Shown piece by piece: positions 46,608 to 55,962 of a DNA stretch of 64,000 nucleotides. The stretch comes from Bacillus sp. CECT 9360 (lineage in GTDB: Bacteria; Bacillota; Bacilli; Bacillales; DSM-1321). Under the pieces are notes generated by a model. That model was not told the DNA's origin and made no database searches. It was given only the letters and a program-made list of their open reading frames with translations. Made by a program: the position numbers and the translations under genes. The stretch lies in contig NZ_CAKKNA010000012.1 in NCBI RefSeq assembly GCF_918741275.1, forward strand, positions 43,104 to 107,103, in the 5' to 3' direction. Numbering within the stretch: the first letter of the stretch is position 1; the number at the start of each line of letters is the position of its first letter.

Positions 46608-47603
46608 TTACACCCGTAAAGCAAGTGCTTCGGAAGGTGCATCCAGCAATTCTTTCAGCTCGCTATCCAGTTTTAATAGTGAAACGGAACAGCCCGCCAT
46701 ATCGATGGCTGTCATATATTCTCCTACCAGTGTCTTGTAGACGGAAATACCTTTTTCTCGTAAAATATCATTCACTTTCGCGTTCAGAATGTATAATTCC
46801 ATCATCGGTGTGGATCCAAGCCCGTTGATCATGACCGTGACCTCATCCCCCGGCTGATGGACTCCGTCATTTAAAATTCTCCCCGTCAATTCTGCGGCGA
46901 TTTCATCGGCTGTACGGATGTCTGTCCGCACAATGCCTGGCTCCCCATGGATCCCCAGCCCGATTTCCATTTCGTTTTCGCCAATGACAAAGCCCGGTTT
47001 GCCGGCAGCAGGGACGGTGCATGGAGTAAGCGCCATTCCCATGGAGCGCACATTGGCTACCGCTTTTTCGGCAACGGCTTTGACTTCTGCCAATGAGGCG
47101 CCCGATTCGGCTTTGGCTCCGGCAATCTTGTGGACAAAAACTGTACCGGCAATGCCGCGCCTGCCCGTTGTATAGGTACTGTCCTTCACAGCGACATCAT
47201 CATTGACGACAACCTTATCTACTGTAAGCCCTTCCATTTCTGCTAATTCTGCAGCCATTTCAAAGTTCATGACATCCCCTGTATAATTCTTGATAATCAG
47301 CAGCACTCCTGCGCCGCCGTCAACCGCTTTAATCGCTTCCAAAACCTGATCAGGGGTTGGCGAAGTAAAAACGGACCCGCAGACGGCCGCATCAAGCATC
47401 CCTTTGCCGACATATCCTGCGTGTGCGGGTTCATGGCCGCTGCCGCCGCCGCTGACAATACCGACATTTCCCTGAACCGGAGATTGTTTCCTTGCCAGAA
47501 CCGTCGAGTCCGGAACTTGTTTCAGCTGGTCTCCATGCGCGGCAACCATCCCTCTGATCATATCTTCCACAACAGCTTCCGGATTGTTAATGATTTTTTT
47601 CAT
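46608..47603 (-). CDS. dhaK: Dihydroxyacetone kinase subunit DhaK
   Basis: Substrate-binding subunit, 331 aa; dihydroxyacetone binds covalently to the histidine in LGIHGEPGI (His219), and GGGSGHEPAH (about residues 52-61) forms the active-site loop. First gene of the operon. GGAGG precedes the ATG on the minus strand. This operon stands where braB lies in B. subtilis, between ezrA and the cysteine desulfurase. No convincing cre was seen in the upstream 319-bp gap. Confidence 0.93.
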   Translation of the reverse strand: MKKIINNPEAVVEDMIRGMVAAHGDQLKQVPDSTVLARKQSPVQGNVGIVSGGGSGHEPAHAGYVGKGMLDAAVCGSVFTSPTPDQVLEAIKAVDGGAGVLLIIKNYTGDVMNFEMAAELAEMEGLTVDKVVVNDDVAVKDSTYTTGRRGIAGTVFVHKIAGAKAESGASLAEVKAVAEKAVANVRSMGMALTPCTVPAAGKPGFVIGENEMEIGLGIHGEPGIVRTDIRTADEIAAELTGRILNDGVHQPGDEVTVMINGLGSTPMMELYILNAKVNDILREKGISVYKTLVGEYMTAIDMAGCSVSLLKLDSELKELLDAPSEALALRV

Positions 47604-47719
47604 ACTCGCATCCTCCTTTTTTATAAAACGCTAGTTGAAATATATGTATCTATTATTATATCAATGCTTATGAACTTTAGGCACTGAAAAGGCCGCCTGA
47701 AATCCTGTCAAAACTCAGG

Positions 47720-47835
47720 TCATTCCCTCTATTTCATGAAACCGAACCAGCAACATGGTGAGGGCATCTAACAGGAATTGCCGCTCATATCCTGTTAGAT
47801 CCTTGATCTTACTGATTCTGCAATTATTTTATTTT
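47720..47835 (-). pseudogene. Possible gene remnant upstream of dhaK
   Basis: A 37-codon frame on the minus strand reads like protein (DLTGYERQFLLDALTMLL, then RFHEIEGMT) but has no start codon or ribosome site. It contains a perfect 11-bp inverted repeat ATCTAACAGGA/TCCTGTTAGAT. It may be the end of a decayed gene or chance; family not recognised. Confidence 0.25.
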
Positions 47836-47852
47836 CCCGATATATGGATGTT

Positions 47853-47880
47853 TTCACATCTAATCAAAGTATGTTAACAT
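47853..47880 (+). promoter_or_regulatory. Promoter candidate for the cysteine desulfurase
   Basis: TTCACA, 16 nt, with TGTTAACAT as extended -10, about 42 nt before the start codon. Confidence 0.5.
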
Positions 47881-47922
47881 TAGAATTTACTTAAATGATA
47901 GAAAACATGGAGGGTGAGGTCC

Positions 47923-49062
47923 ATGATTTATTTTGATAACAGTGCGACAACAAAACCATATCCGGAGGTCCTTGACTCCTTCATTAAAGTCTCAAGTGAA
48001 TTTTTTGGAAATCCTTCATCGCTTCATGGCATTGGCGCCCAGGCAGAAAAACTGCTCTCGCAAGCCCGGAGCCAAATCGCAGAGCTCCTTGGCGTTAGAA
48101 GCCCCGAGGTTTATTTTACTTCAGGAGGGACTGAGGGGAATAACCTTGCCATTAAAGGAGCGGCGCTCGCCAATTCCGGAAAAGGCAAACATATTATTAC
48201 AACGGCTACTGAGCATGCATCCGTTTACGACGCATTTAGTCATTTAGAGGACTCAGGCTTTGATATAACGTATCTTCCCGTAAACCAAACCGGGCAAATT
48301 CATTTGGACGATCTGTTGAAGGCGATTAGAAAAGAGACGATTTTAGTTTCAGTTATGCATGTGAACAATGAAACAGGATCGATCCAGCCGATTGAACAAA
48401 TTGGAAAAGTACTTTCCAGCTATCCTGACATCCTGTTCCATGTCGACCATGTCCAAGGAATCGGAAAGGTTCCGCTTGAAATAAACCAGACTGGCATAGA
48501 TTTATGCACCATTTCAGGACATAAATTTCACGGGTTGAAAGGCACGGGAGCTTTATACATCCGTGACGGGGTGAATGTTACCCCGTTATTTTCGGGTGGA
48601 AGCCAGGAGTCCAAGATCAGAAGCGGGACGGAAAATGTCGCCGGCGCGGTTGCTCTCGCCAAAGCGCTGCGAATCACGAAAGAGAAACAACAAACCGATA
48701 TCGATAAATTGACAACGATGCGAAAGATATTATGGAATGGTCTTCAAGAAATGGAAGGAATTGAAATAAACAGCCCGCTTGACGGCGCTCCGCATATTCT
48801 TAATTTTTCCGTTCCGGGATTGAAATCGGAAGTGTTCATTCACTCACTTGAGGAAGCGGATTTATTCGTTTCTACTACAAGCGCTTGTTCCTCCAAGAAA
48901 AATACACCCAGCAAGACGGTAATGGCGATGTTCGCAAACCTTGCGAGGGCAAAAAGTACGATTCGAATCAGCTTGTCGTATCAAAACAATCAAGAAGAAG
49001 CGAAAAAAGCGCTTGAACTAATTCGTGAAACTGTAAATAAATTAAGAATGATAATGAGGTAG
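47923..49062 (+). CDS. Cysteine desulfurase (IscS/NifZ-like)
   Basis: PLP enzyme that takes sulfur from cysteine and donates it to ThiI for 4-thiouridine synthesis. The PLP lysine is in SGHKFHGLKG (about residue 201) and the catalytic cysteine in STTSACSSKK (about 324). ATG 47923 follows GGAGGGTGAGG; the frame from 47914 starts inside that site. Length 379 aa. thiI begins 6 nt after its stop, so the pair is cotranscribed, as nifZ-thiI is in B. subtilis. Confidence 0.92.
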   Translation: MIYFDNSATTKPYPEVLDSFIKVSSEFFGNPSSLHGIGAQAEKLLSQARSQIAELLGVRSPEVYFTSGGTEGNNLAIKGAALANSGKGKHIITTATEHASVYDAFSHLEDSGFDITYLPVNQTGQIHLDDLLKAIRKETILVSVMHVNNETGSIQPIEQIGKVLSSYPDILFHVDHVQGIGKVPLEINQTGIDLCTISGHKFHGLKGTGALYIRDGVNVTPLFSGGSQESKIRSGTENVAGAVALAKALRITKEKQQTDIDKLTTMRKILWNGLQEMEGIEINSPLDGAPHILNFSVPGLKSEVFIHSLEEADLFVSTTSACSSKKNTPSKTVMAMFANLARAKSTIRISLSYQNNQEEAKKALELIRETVNKLRMIMR

Positions 49063-49068
49063 CATCAG

Positions 49069-50277
49069 ATGAAATTCGATCATATTATCATCCGTTATGG
49101 TGAGATTTCCACTAAAAAACGGAATCGCAAAGGTTTTATAGACAAAATGAAAGCAAATATCATATGGGCACTAAAGGAGTTTAGCGATGCTAAGCTGTCA
49201 TCGAGCCGGGAAAGAATGTATATTTTGTTGAACGGGGAAGATCATCAGGAAATTATCAAACGATTGAAAGGCATTTATGGAATTCAATCTTTAAGTCCCG
49301 CCTTAAAAGTCGATAAAGACGTCGAAGAAATAAAAAAGGCGGCGCTTTACTACTTTGAACAGCTTTCAGAGAATGTTTCCACGTTTAAGATTTCGACGAA
49401 GAGGTCGGATAAGGATTTTCCTTATAATACGGATGAGCTAAACCATATGCTTGGCGGACATCTGTTGAGAAATACAAACGGATTAACAGTGGACGTGAAA
49501 AATCCTGATTTCAATCTTCGGGTAGAAGTAAGAAGGGAAGCCGTGTACTTAACGGGAGAAGTCATTCCCGGGGCAGGTGGTTTGCCTCTTGGTTCGAGCG
49601 GAAAAGCGATGTTAATGCTATCCGGTGGCATCGACAGCCCCGTAGCGGGGTTTCTGTCGATGAAGCGCGGCCTTGAAATTGAGTGCGTTCATTTCTACAG
49701 CCCGCCATTCACGAGTGAACGTTCCAGGCAAAAAGCGGTAGACCTGGCAGAAAAGCTTGCTGAGGTGAGCGGGAGCGTGAAACTGCATATTGTTCCGTTT
49801 ACCGATGTGCAATTGCTGATTCAAAAACAAATTCCGGAGAATTACACAATGACGACTACCCGACGAATGATGTTACGAATCACCGATAAAATTCGGGAAA
49901 AACAAGAGGCGATGGCGATTATTACGGGAGAAAGCCTTGGCCAGGTGGCAAGCCAAACGTTGACCAGCATGTATGCCATCAATGAAGTCACCAACACGCC
50001 TATTCTGCGTCCGTTAATTACGATGGACAAAACGGAAATTATAGAGCTGGCAAAGGGGTACGATACACTCGAAATATCCAATCGTCCCTATGAAGATTGC
50101 TGTACGGTGTTTACTCCGGCAAGCCCGAAAACAAAGCCTCGCCGCGAAAAAGTAAACTTTTACGAAAGCTTTGTCGATTTTGACACGCTCATTGATGAGG
50201 CTGTTCATAAAATTGAAACATTAACCATCGAACCCGGAAGCCTGAATAATGGTGAAGGGCTTGATAATCTGTTTTAA
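49069..50277 (+). CDS. thiI: tRNA 4-thiouridine synthase ThiI
   Basis: Makes s4U8 in tRNA. An N-terminal ferredoxin-like/THUMP region (about residues 1-165) is followed by the PP-loop adenylation domain with LSGGIDSPVAG (about 184). The protein is 402 aa and ends after the PP-loop domain, lacking the rhodanese domain found in E. coli ThiI, as in other bacilli; sulfur is then expected directly from the upstream desulfurase. A hairpin repeat follows the stop codon. Confidence 0.95.
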   Translation: MKFDHIIIRYGEISTKKRNRKGFIDKMKANIIWALKEFSDAKLSSSRERMYILLNGEDHQEIIKRLKGIYGIQSLSPALKVDKDVEEIKKAALYYFEQLSENVSTFKISTKRSDKDFPYNTDELNHMLGGHLLRNTNGLTVDVKNPDFNLRVEVRREAVYLTGEVIPGAGGLPLGSSGKAMLMLSGGIDSPVAGFLSMKRGLEIECVHFYSPPFTSERSRQKAVDLAEKLAEVSGSVKLHIVPFTDVQLLIQKQIPENYTMTTTRRMMLRITDKIREKQEAMAIITGESLGQVASQTLTSMYAINEVTNTPILRPLITMDKTEIIELAKGYDTLEISNRPYEDCCTVFTPASPKTKPRREKVNFYESFVDFDTLIDEAVHKIETLTIEPGSLNNGEGLDNLF

Positions 50278-50280
50278 AAA

Positions 50281-50311
50281 GGCTCGTCAATCGACGAGTT
50301 TTCTTTATTAT
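50281..50311 (+). terminator. Terminator of thiI; 31-bp repeat copy 2
   Basis: CTCGTC pairs with GACGAG over an AATC loop, tail TTTTCTTTATT. Identical over 31 bp to 33251-33281. Confidence 0.8.
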
Positions 50312-50496
50312 AAGGCTCTGTTAAATTCCATTGTTGATTTTCAGATGGTCATGGAATCTACTCGCTTTCCGCGGACGAACTGGCAAGCCTCCTCACTCGT
50401 ACCTCGCTGCGGGGTCTTGCCAGCCCGTTTTTCCGCAGGAGTCTCGCAGATTCCCTTCCCAAAAACAACATTATCGTTTAACAGAGCCTATTATAA
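50308..50496 (+). mobile_element. MITE-like element 2
   Basis: Terminal inverted repeats TTATAAGGCTCTGTTAAA and TTTAACAGAGCCTATTATAA flank a G+C-rich centre with TGTTGATTT near the left end, CTGGCAAG/CTTGCCAG pairing, GCCTCCTC, CTGCGGGGTC and CCGCAGGAGTC. No coding capacity. It occupies the site where sspA is often found beside thiI. Confidence 0.85.
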
Positions 50497-50603
50497 TGAT
50501 TTATTTTCTCTTAAGAACCACACTTTTATATTTAAGTTTTGAGACAATTCTGTATAATTAACCGTATGGAAACTGATCATTAAGATTAAGAGGGGGATTT
50601 ATT

Positions 50604-52184
50604 ATGAAGCGTGAAGACCTGGTGGCTCCAACAGATTACAATCTTGTAAGTGAAATAGAACGCTTTGCAAGGGATCAGGAAAAGCTTGCCCTCAAATGGG
50701 AAAATGAAGCCGGAACTACACAGGAAATTACATACGCTGAATTAATGAAAAACGCAAATAAGATTGGAAACGCATTGTTAAAAGCCGGTCTCCGAAAGGG
50801 GGATACGGTACTTGTAATCATTCCCCGATTGATTGATGCCTATCAGGTGTATATCGCCGCCTTAAAGATGGGAATGGTTGTCATTCCTAGTTCTGAAATG
50901 CTCCGCGCTAAAGAGATTCAGTACCGAATCATACATGGTGAAGTAAAAGGAATTATCAGTTACCACCTATACGCTGACCAATTCAGTGAAGTAAATGAAG
51001 CAGAAGAATTAATAAAATTCTCTGTTGGGAAAGAAGTCGATGGTTGGCTGTCTCTTGATGCTGAAATGAAACAAGCATCAGCGGATCTTGAGCTTGCTGA
51101 AACAAAAAGCGATGACATGGCCTTTCTATCTTATACGTCAGGAACGACCGGAAATCCAAAGGGGGTCGTTCATACCCATGGCTGGGCGTTCGCCCACCTG
51201 AAGACCGCTGCCTCACACTGGCTCGGCATCAATGAAGGCGATGTAGTTTGGGCAACGGCCGGTCCTGGATGGCAAAAGTGGATATGGAGCCCGTTTTTAT
51301 CCGTTTTAGGCTCGGGCGCGACGGGTTTGGTATACCATGGCAGGTTTGAACCACAGAAATATTTAGAGCTTCTAAGCAGCTATCAGGTAAATGTTTTATG
51401 CTGTACACCTACAGAATATAGATTGATGTCGAAAACCGACAATTTAGCTGAGTATAGCCTTCCTCATCTCCATAGTGCAGTGTCAGCGGGCGAACCTTTA
51501 AACAGAGAAGTGATTGATACGTTCAGAAAGTATTTTAATATCGACGTCCGCGACGGATATGGACAAACGGAAAATACGCTGCTTGTTGGTGTCGTGAAAG
51601 GGATGGAAATTAAGCCGGGCTCTATGGGCAAACCGACACCGGGCAATCGAGTGGAAATCATTAATGAATACGGTGAGCTGTGCAGCGCAGGAGAGGTGGG
51701 CGATATCGCGGTCCATACTGACACACCTGCACTTTTTAAAAACTATTATAAAGACCCAGAACGTACAGCAATGCAATACAGGGGTGATTATTACATAACC
51801 GGAGATAAAGCGAAAAAAGATGAGGATGGTTACTTCTGGTTTGAGGGGCGGGGTGATGATATTATCATCAGCTCCGGATATACAATTGGACCGTTTGAAG
51901 TCGAGGATGCGCTTGTAAAGCACCCTTCCGTGAAAGAATGTGCCGTAGTGGCCAGTCCTGACAAGGTCCGGGGACATATCGTCAAGGCATTTATTGTCTT
52001 ACAAGATGGTGTGGATCCTGCTGCAAATCCTTCCTTGGCCAAGGATTTGCAGGATCATGTGAAAGGATTGACTGCGGCTTATAAATATCCCAGGAAGATT
52101 GAGTTTATCGAAGAATTGCCGAAAACGACTTCAGGAAAAATCCGCAGGGTCGAACTGCGCAAGAAGGAAGATCGGGTTTTATAA
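50604..52184 (+). CDS. ytcI: Acyl-CoA synthetase (YtcI-like, medium-chain type)
   Basis: AMP-forming acyl-CoA ligase, 526 aa, of the ANL superfamily: YTSGTTGNPKG (about residue 176), DGYGQTENTLL (about 316), YITGDKAKKDEDGYFWFEGR (about 396-415) and C-terminal PKTTSGKIRR with the adenylation lysine. Resembles medium-chain or acyl-CoA synthetases; the acyl substrate is undetermined. Distinct from acsA though both share the acetylatable C-terminal lysine motif. AGGGGGATTT precedes the ATG. Confidence 0.88.
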   Translation: MKREDLVAPTDYNLVSEIERFARDQEKLALKWENEAGTTQEITYAELMKNANKIGNALLKAGLRKGDTVLVIIPRLIDAYQVYIAALKMGMVVIPSSEMLRAKEIQYRIIHGEVKGIISYHLYADQFSEVNEAEELIKFSVGKEVDGWLSLDAEMKQASADLELAETKSDDMAFLSYTSGTTGNPKGVVHTHGWAFAHLKTAASHWLGINEGDVVWATAGPGWQKWIWSPFLSVLGSGATGLVYHGRFEPQKYLELLSSYQVNVLCCTPTEYRLMSKTDNLAEYSLPHLHSAVSAGEPLNREVIDTFRKYFNIDVRDGYGQTENTLLVGVVKGMEIKPGSMGKPTPGNRVEIINEYGELCSAGEVGDIAVHTDTPALFKNYYKDPERTAMQYRGDYYITGDKAKKDEDGYFWFEGRGDDIIISSGYTIGPFEVEDALVKHPSVKECAVVASPDKVRGHIVKAFIVLQDGVDPAANPSLAKDLQDHVKGLTAAYKYPRKIEFIEELPKTTSGKIRRVELRKKEDRVL

Positions 52185-52188
52185 CAAT

Positions 52189-52230
52189 AAACAGGAAACA
52201 GCGCTTGCCTTTTTTGGTCCTGTTTTCTTT
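52189..52230 (+). terminator. Terminator after ytcI
   Basis: AAACAGGA pairs with TCCTGTTT, followed by TCTTT. Confidence 0.65.
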
Positions 52231-52278
52231 ATAGTACAACACACATTCCGCCTGCTGAACCGCTCAAATTCTGTTCAT

Positions 52279-52307
52279 TTGTGACTGACGGACTTTTTGG
52301 ATATAGT
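52279..52307 (+). promoter_or_regulatory. Sigma-A promoter of the RsbR-like gene
   Basis: TTGTGA, 17 nt, TATAGT, 56 nt before the start. Confidence 0.55.
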
Positions 52308-52362
52308 AGAAGAAGAGGATTGTCAAGGATGAAGAATATATACAAAGCGGAGGCATAAAACA

Positions 52363-53181
52363 GTGAACTTGATTGAAAATGTAGCTGAATATTTAAGAAA
52401 CAATGCAAAGTCACTTGCTAATGATATTGTCGAAGAAATTATCGACAGGTCTGATTTTGAAATTTCGCTTGAGGAAATCCATGAAGCCCAGGATGCCTAT
52501 ATTGAATACTTAGGCTTTCTAGGCAACTCGATCCTATCCAATGAAAACGAGGTTCCTGATGGCCTTATCGAATGGAGTATACTTAATGGAGAACGTGAAG
52601 CTCTGCTGAAGGGGAAAATATCCGGTATTATCATCCGTTATCCGGTAACAAGGCAGGTTTTTATTGATAAATTTGCCGAAATCGGCATGGAGCATGGACT
52701 ATCCGTAGAGGAACTCCTTCTAATCAATAAACGGATTAATTATGTGCTTGATATCAGCATCCATGAAACGATCCTTGCATTTGAGCGATTTACAGATAAA
52801 ATCATCAAGCAGGCACAGGAAGAAGTAAATGAATTATCTGCTCCCATCGTACCGATTCAAGCCGGAATCGCGGTTTTGCCATTTATTGGCTCATTTGGAC
52901 TTGAAAGAGCTGAATATATAGTGGAAAAGGCTGTTGCGAAGGTAGCGCAGCTCAAGATCGATTGTATTATCATTGATTTCTCCGGACTGGCTACGATTGA
53001 CGCAGAAGTAGCTAACCATATTTTCAATATCCATAATGTTTTCCGTTTACTTGGAATCCAGGTGATTATTACCGGTCTCCGGCCTGAACTAGCCCAGACT
53101 GTTGTAAGCAGAGGAATTGATTTTTCCCATATCGATACATATGCTAATGTCAAGCAGGCGATAGGAAGTATGGATAAATAG
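52363..53181 (+). CDS. RsbR-type stressosome protein (STAS domain)
   Basis: A 272-residue protein with an N-terminal helical globin-like sensor (about residues 1-150) and a C-terminal STAS domain (about 158-270), the architecture of RsbR paralogues. LSAPIVPIQAGIAVLPFIG and the IIIDFSGLATIDAEVANHI strand-helix are family hallmarks. RsbR proteins form the stressosome with RsbS and RsbT. Start GTG 52363 after GGAGG. It has its own promoter and terminator and no RsbS/RsbT neighbour, so it is an orphan paralogue inserted between ytcI and ytcJ. Confidence 0.85.
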   Translation: MNLIENVAEYLRNNAKSLANDIVEEIIDRSDFEISLEEIHEAQDAYIEYLGFLGNSILSNENEVPDGLIEWSILNGEREALLKGKISGIIIRYPVTRQVFIDKFAEIGMEHGLSVEELLLINKRINYVLDISIHETILAFERFTDKIIKQAQEEVNELSAPIVPIQAGIAVLPFIGSFGLERAEYIVEKAVAKVAQLKIDCIIIDFSGLATIDAEVANHIFNIHNVFRLLGIQVIITGLRPELAQTVVSRGIDFSHIDTYANVKQAIGSMDK

Positions 53182-53186
53182 TAAGT

Positions 53187-53223
53187 AAACAAAAGGGATG
53201 GTAGCGGCTATCCCTTTTGTTTA
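53187..53223. terminator. Terminator after the RsbR-like gene
   Basis: AAACAAAAGGGAT pairs with ATCCCTTTTGTTT around a 10-nt loop. Confidence 0.8.
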
Positions 53224-53261
53224 TATTTAATTGCTTTATTATGTGAATTAGAGGTGCAAAA

Positions 53262-54866
53262 ATGGGGACGATTTGGCATAATGGCCTTATTTATACATTG
53301 GAACTGGAAAATAAAACCGTACAGGCCGTTTTTACGGAAAATGGAAAAATCGTGGATACAGGCTCACCGAAATATCTTAGGGATACATACCATTCCGGAA
53401 TAACTAAAGAAGTGGACTTGGACGGCAATACGATGATACCTGGGCTTGTTGACAGTCATATGCATCTGGTTGGCCATGGAGAGCGGTTAATGAGACTTGA
53501 TCTATCAGCTATGAAAAGCCGGGAGGAAGTTCTTAGTGCGGTTGAGAAAAAATGCAAAGAGACCCCTAAGGGAGAATGGGTTGTCGCAGAAGGATGGAAT
53601 GAAAATGAATGGGTCAGTCCTGAGTCGATTTTGCTTGATGAACTGGATGCCATCTCGCAAGATCACCCGCTCATATTGAAAAGGATTTGTCGTCATGCGA
53701 TGGTGGTCAATTCAAGGACTTTACTCGAATCTGGCCTTACTTCACGAATTGAGGAACCGGCCGGAGGTGTGATTGGCCGCTATGAGAATGGAAGGTTAAA
53801 TGGTCTGTTTAAGGAAGAACCGGCGATGGATCTGATCACGGCAAATCTTCCCGGGATCACCCAGGCTTATGTCGAAGCCGCCCTCCGTACCGCGATTAAA
53901 GATCTCCACAGCCTCGGATTAACAGGCTGCCACACAGAGGACTTGAATTATTATAATGGCTTCCAATCTACCTACGACGCTTTCGTTTCCGTCATAGAAA
54001 ACGAAGGGATAAGATTTCGGGCTAACTTACTGGTCCATCATGAAGTAGTGGGTGATATGCAAAAACGGGGTTATTCATATGGACGGGGAACACCTTTTAT
54101 TGCATTCGACGGAATGAAGATTTTTGCGGACGGTTCCTTGGGAGGCTCCACCGCGCTCTTAAGCGAGCCGTATGCGGACAATCCGAGAACGCAGGGTGTC
54201 GCGATATTTACCGAGGAAGAATTATACGATCTTGTTAAAAAAGCCAGAAGCTATCATATGCCGGTAGCCGTCCATGCGATTGGCGACTTGGCTTTTGAAT
54301 ATGTGCTGAATGCAATCGAAAAATTCCCTCCTGAAAAGGGGCTGAGAGACCGGTTGATTCATGCCCAAATCATGAGGAAGGATCTATTGGAGCGTTCAAG
54401 GTTTCTTCCGGTCATTTTTGATATACAGCCGGGGTTTGTCCCTTCTGATTTTCCATGGGTTGAAGGCAAAGTAGGGAAAGAACTGCTGGAATTCTCTTTC
54501 GCGTGGAAAACGTATTTGGAGATGGGCATTCCGTGTGCCGGCGGCTCAGATGCACCGATTGAATGGGCAAATCCATTATTGGGCATTCACGCTGCCGTCA
54601 CAAGGAGGAAGCCTAATGATCCCAATCGAATTATATATGGGGAGAAGCAGTGTTTAACGATGCATGAAGCTGTGTCTTTATATACATCAGGAAGTGCCCT
54701 CGCCATCGGCTGTGAGAACGAAAGAGGCAAGATTAAAAAAAGCTTTGATGCGGATTTTACTGTTCTCGACAAAGATATCTTTACGGAAGATACGGATGCC
54801 CTTCTGACTGCAAATGCGGTGATGACAGTCATCGGTGATCAAATTGTCTACAAGAAGGGTTGTTAA
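53262..54866 (+). CDS. ytcJ: YtcJ-like metal-dependent amidohydrolase
   Basis: A 534-residue amidohydrolase_3-type protein. PGLVDSHMHLVGHG (about residue 61-74) is the first metal-binding motif; KIFADGSLGGSTALL (about 288), VAVHAIGDLAF (about 340) and CAGGSDAPIEW (about 425) complete the active site. Relatives hydrolyse exocyclic amide or urea bonds; the substrate is unknown. Cytoplasmic, no signal peptide. GAGGTGCAAA precedes the ATG. Confidence 0.87.
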   Translation: MGTIWHNGLIYTLELENKTVQAVFTENGKIVDTGSPKYLRDTYHSGITKEVDLDGNTMIPGLVDSHMHLVGHGERLMRLDLSAMKSREEVLSAVEKKCKETPKGEWVVAEGWNENEWVSPESILLDELDAISQDHPLILKRICRHAMVVNSRTLLESGLTSRIEEPAGGVIGRYENGRLNGLFKEEPAMDLITANLPGITQAYVEAALRTAIKDLHSLGLTGCHTEDLNYYNGFQSTYDAFVSVIENEGIRFRANLLVHHEVVGDMQKRGYSYGRGTPFIAFDGMKIFADGSLGGSTALLSEPYADNPRTQGVAIFTEEELYDLVKKARSYHMPVAVHAIGDLAFEYVLNAIEKFPPEKGLRDRLIHAQIMRKDLLERSRFLPVIFDIQPGFVPSDFPWVEGKVGKELLEFSFAWKTYLEMGIPCAGGSDAPIEWANPLLGIHAAVTRRKPNDPNRIIYGEKQCLTMHEAVSLYTSGSALAIGCENERGKIKKSFDADFTVLDKDIFTEDTDALLTANAVMTVIGDQIVYKKGC

Positions 54867-54942
54867 AAAAAACTATAGAAATCCTGCTGGACCACCCTTA
54901 TAATAGAACTTATTTCGAGTATAGAAATAAAGGGGGAGAAGG

Positions 54943-55872
54943 ATGAAGCTTTCAAATGAAAAAGAAGGCGCTTTTTATGCGGCGCTGTCATATATAATCT
55001 GGGGGATTATTCCGATTTATTGGAAACTGCTGCAGGATGTCGCTGCCGATGAAATTCTGGCCCACCGGGTGTTATGGTCTTTCGTCTTTATGGTTGGTCT
55101 ATTGCTTGCGACAAAAAAGTGGAATTTATTTGTTTCTTATGTGAAAGAGATTAGCCATCACCCCAAAAAGCTTTTTGCTCTGTTGATTGCTTCGCTGCTT
55201 GTGAGCGCGAATTGGGGTATTTTCATCTGGGCGGTAAATTCGGGGCATATTCTTCAAACGAGCCTTGGCTATTATATTAATCCCCTCGTCAGCGTTCTGT
55301 TAGGGATGCTTGTTTTAAAAGAAAAGCTGAACGGTGCACAAATCCTTTCCTTTGCACTAGCCGCGATCGGTGTTTTAATTCTTGGGATCCATTTCGGGGA
55401 AATTCCATGGGTTTCTTTGATTCTTGCAATCACCTTTGGTTTATATGGACTAGCTAAAAAAATGATCAATGCTGAAGCTTCTATCGGACTAACGCTTGAA
55501 ACGATGATGGTTACACCCATTGCAATAGGCTACTGGGGGTACTTAATGGTTACGTCCGAATCTCAATTTTTTGTTTCTGCCGATACATCCCTTTTGCTGA
55601 TGGGTGGCGGTATAGCAACCGCACTTCCGCTTCTTTATTTTGCGAAAGGTGCCCAAAAGGTCCCGTTATCAATGCTTGGATTCCTACAGTACATTGCTCC
55701 TACCCTGTCCTTGATTTTGGGTGTTTTCGTTTATAATGAGAGCTTTACGAAAATGCACCTGCTTGCCTTCCTGTTTATTTGGGGAGCCTTGACGATCTAT
55801 TCTTTATCGATGACTAAATGGGGCGTTTCAGGAGCACAAAAAATGAAAAGTAGAATGAAAATCGGTGCCTAG
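54943..55872 (+). CDS. rarD: RarD-like EamA-family transporter
   Basis: Inner-membrane drug/metabolite-superfamily protein with about ten hydrophobic segments in two EamA repeats, 309 aa. The opening GAFYAALSYIIWGIIPIYWKLL and the HRVLWSFVFM segment near residue 42 are typical of RarD. Substrate unknown; the name derives from chloramphenicol-sensitivity phenotypes in other bacteria. AAGGGGGAGAAGG precedes the ATG. Confidence 0.88.
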   Translation: MKLSNEKEGAFYAALSYIIWGIIPIYWKLLQDVAADEILAHRVLWSFVFMVGLLLATKKWNLFVSYVKEISHHPKKLFALLIASLLVSANWGIFIWAVNSGHILQTSLGYYINPLVSVLLGMLVLKEKLNGAQILSFALAAIGVLILGIHFGEIPWVSLILAITFGLYGLAKKMINAEASIGLTLETMMVTPIAIGYWGYLMVTSESQFFVSADTSLLLMGGGIATALPLLYFAKGAQKVPLSMLGFLQYIAPTLSLILGVFVYNESFTKMHLLAFLFIWGALTIYSLSMTKWGVSGAQKMKSRMKIGA

Positions 55873-55933
55873 CATCAAATTCTGAGAAATGGCTTGGGCT
55901 GTTTCTCTTTTTGAAATACTAAAGCGCATTAAA

Positions 55934-55962
55934 CAAAATAAGAGAGGCATTGCCCCTCTTAT
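55934..55962 (-). terminator. Terminator of the NAD kinase gene
   Basis: TAAGAGGGGCAATGCCTCTCTTA has its T run on the minus strand and includes the stop codon. Confidence 0.75.

Noticed and set aside
50249..50561. Two overlapping frames of 76-97 codons downstream of thiI
   Set aside because: They run through the terminator and MITE-like element 2; no ribosome sites or family similarity.
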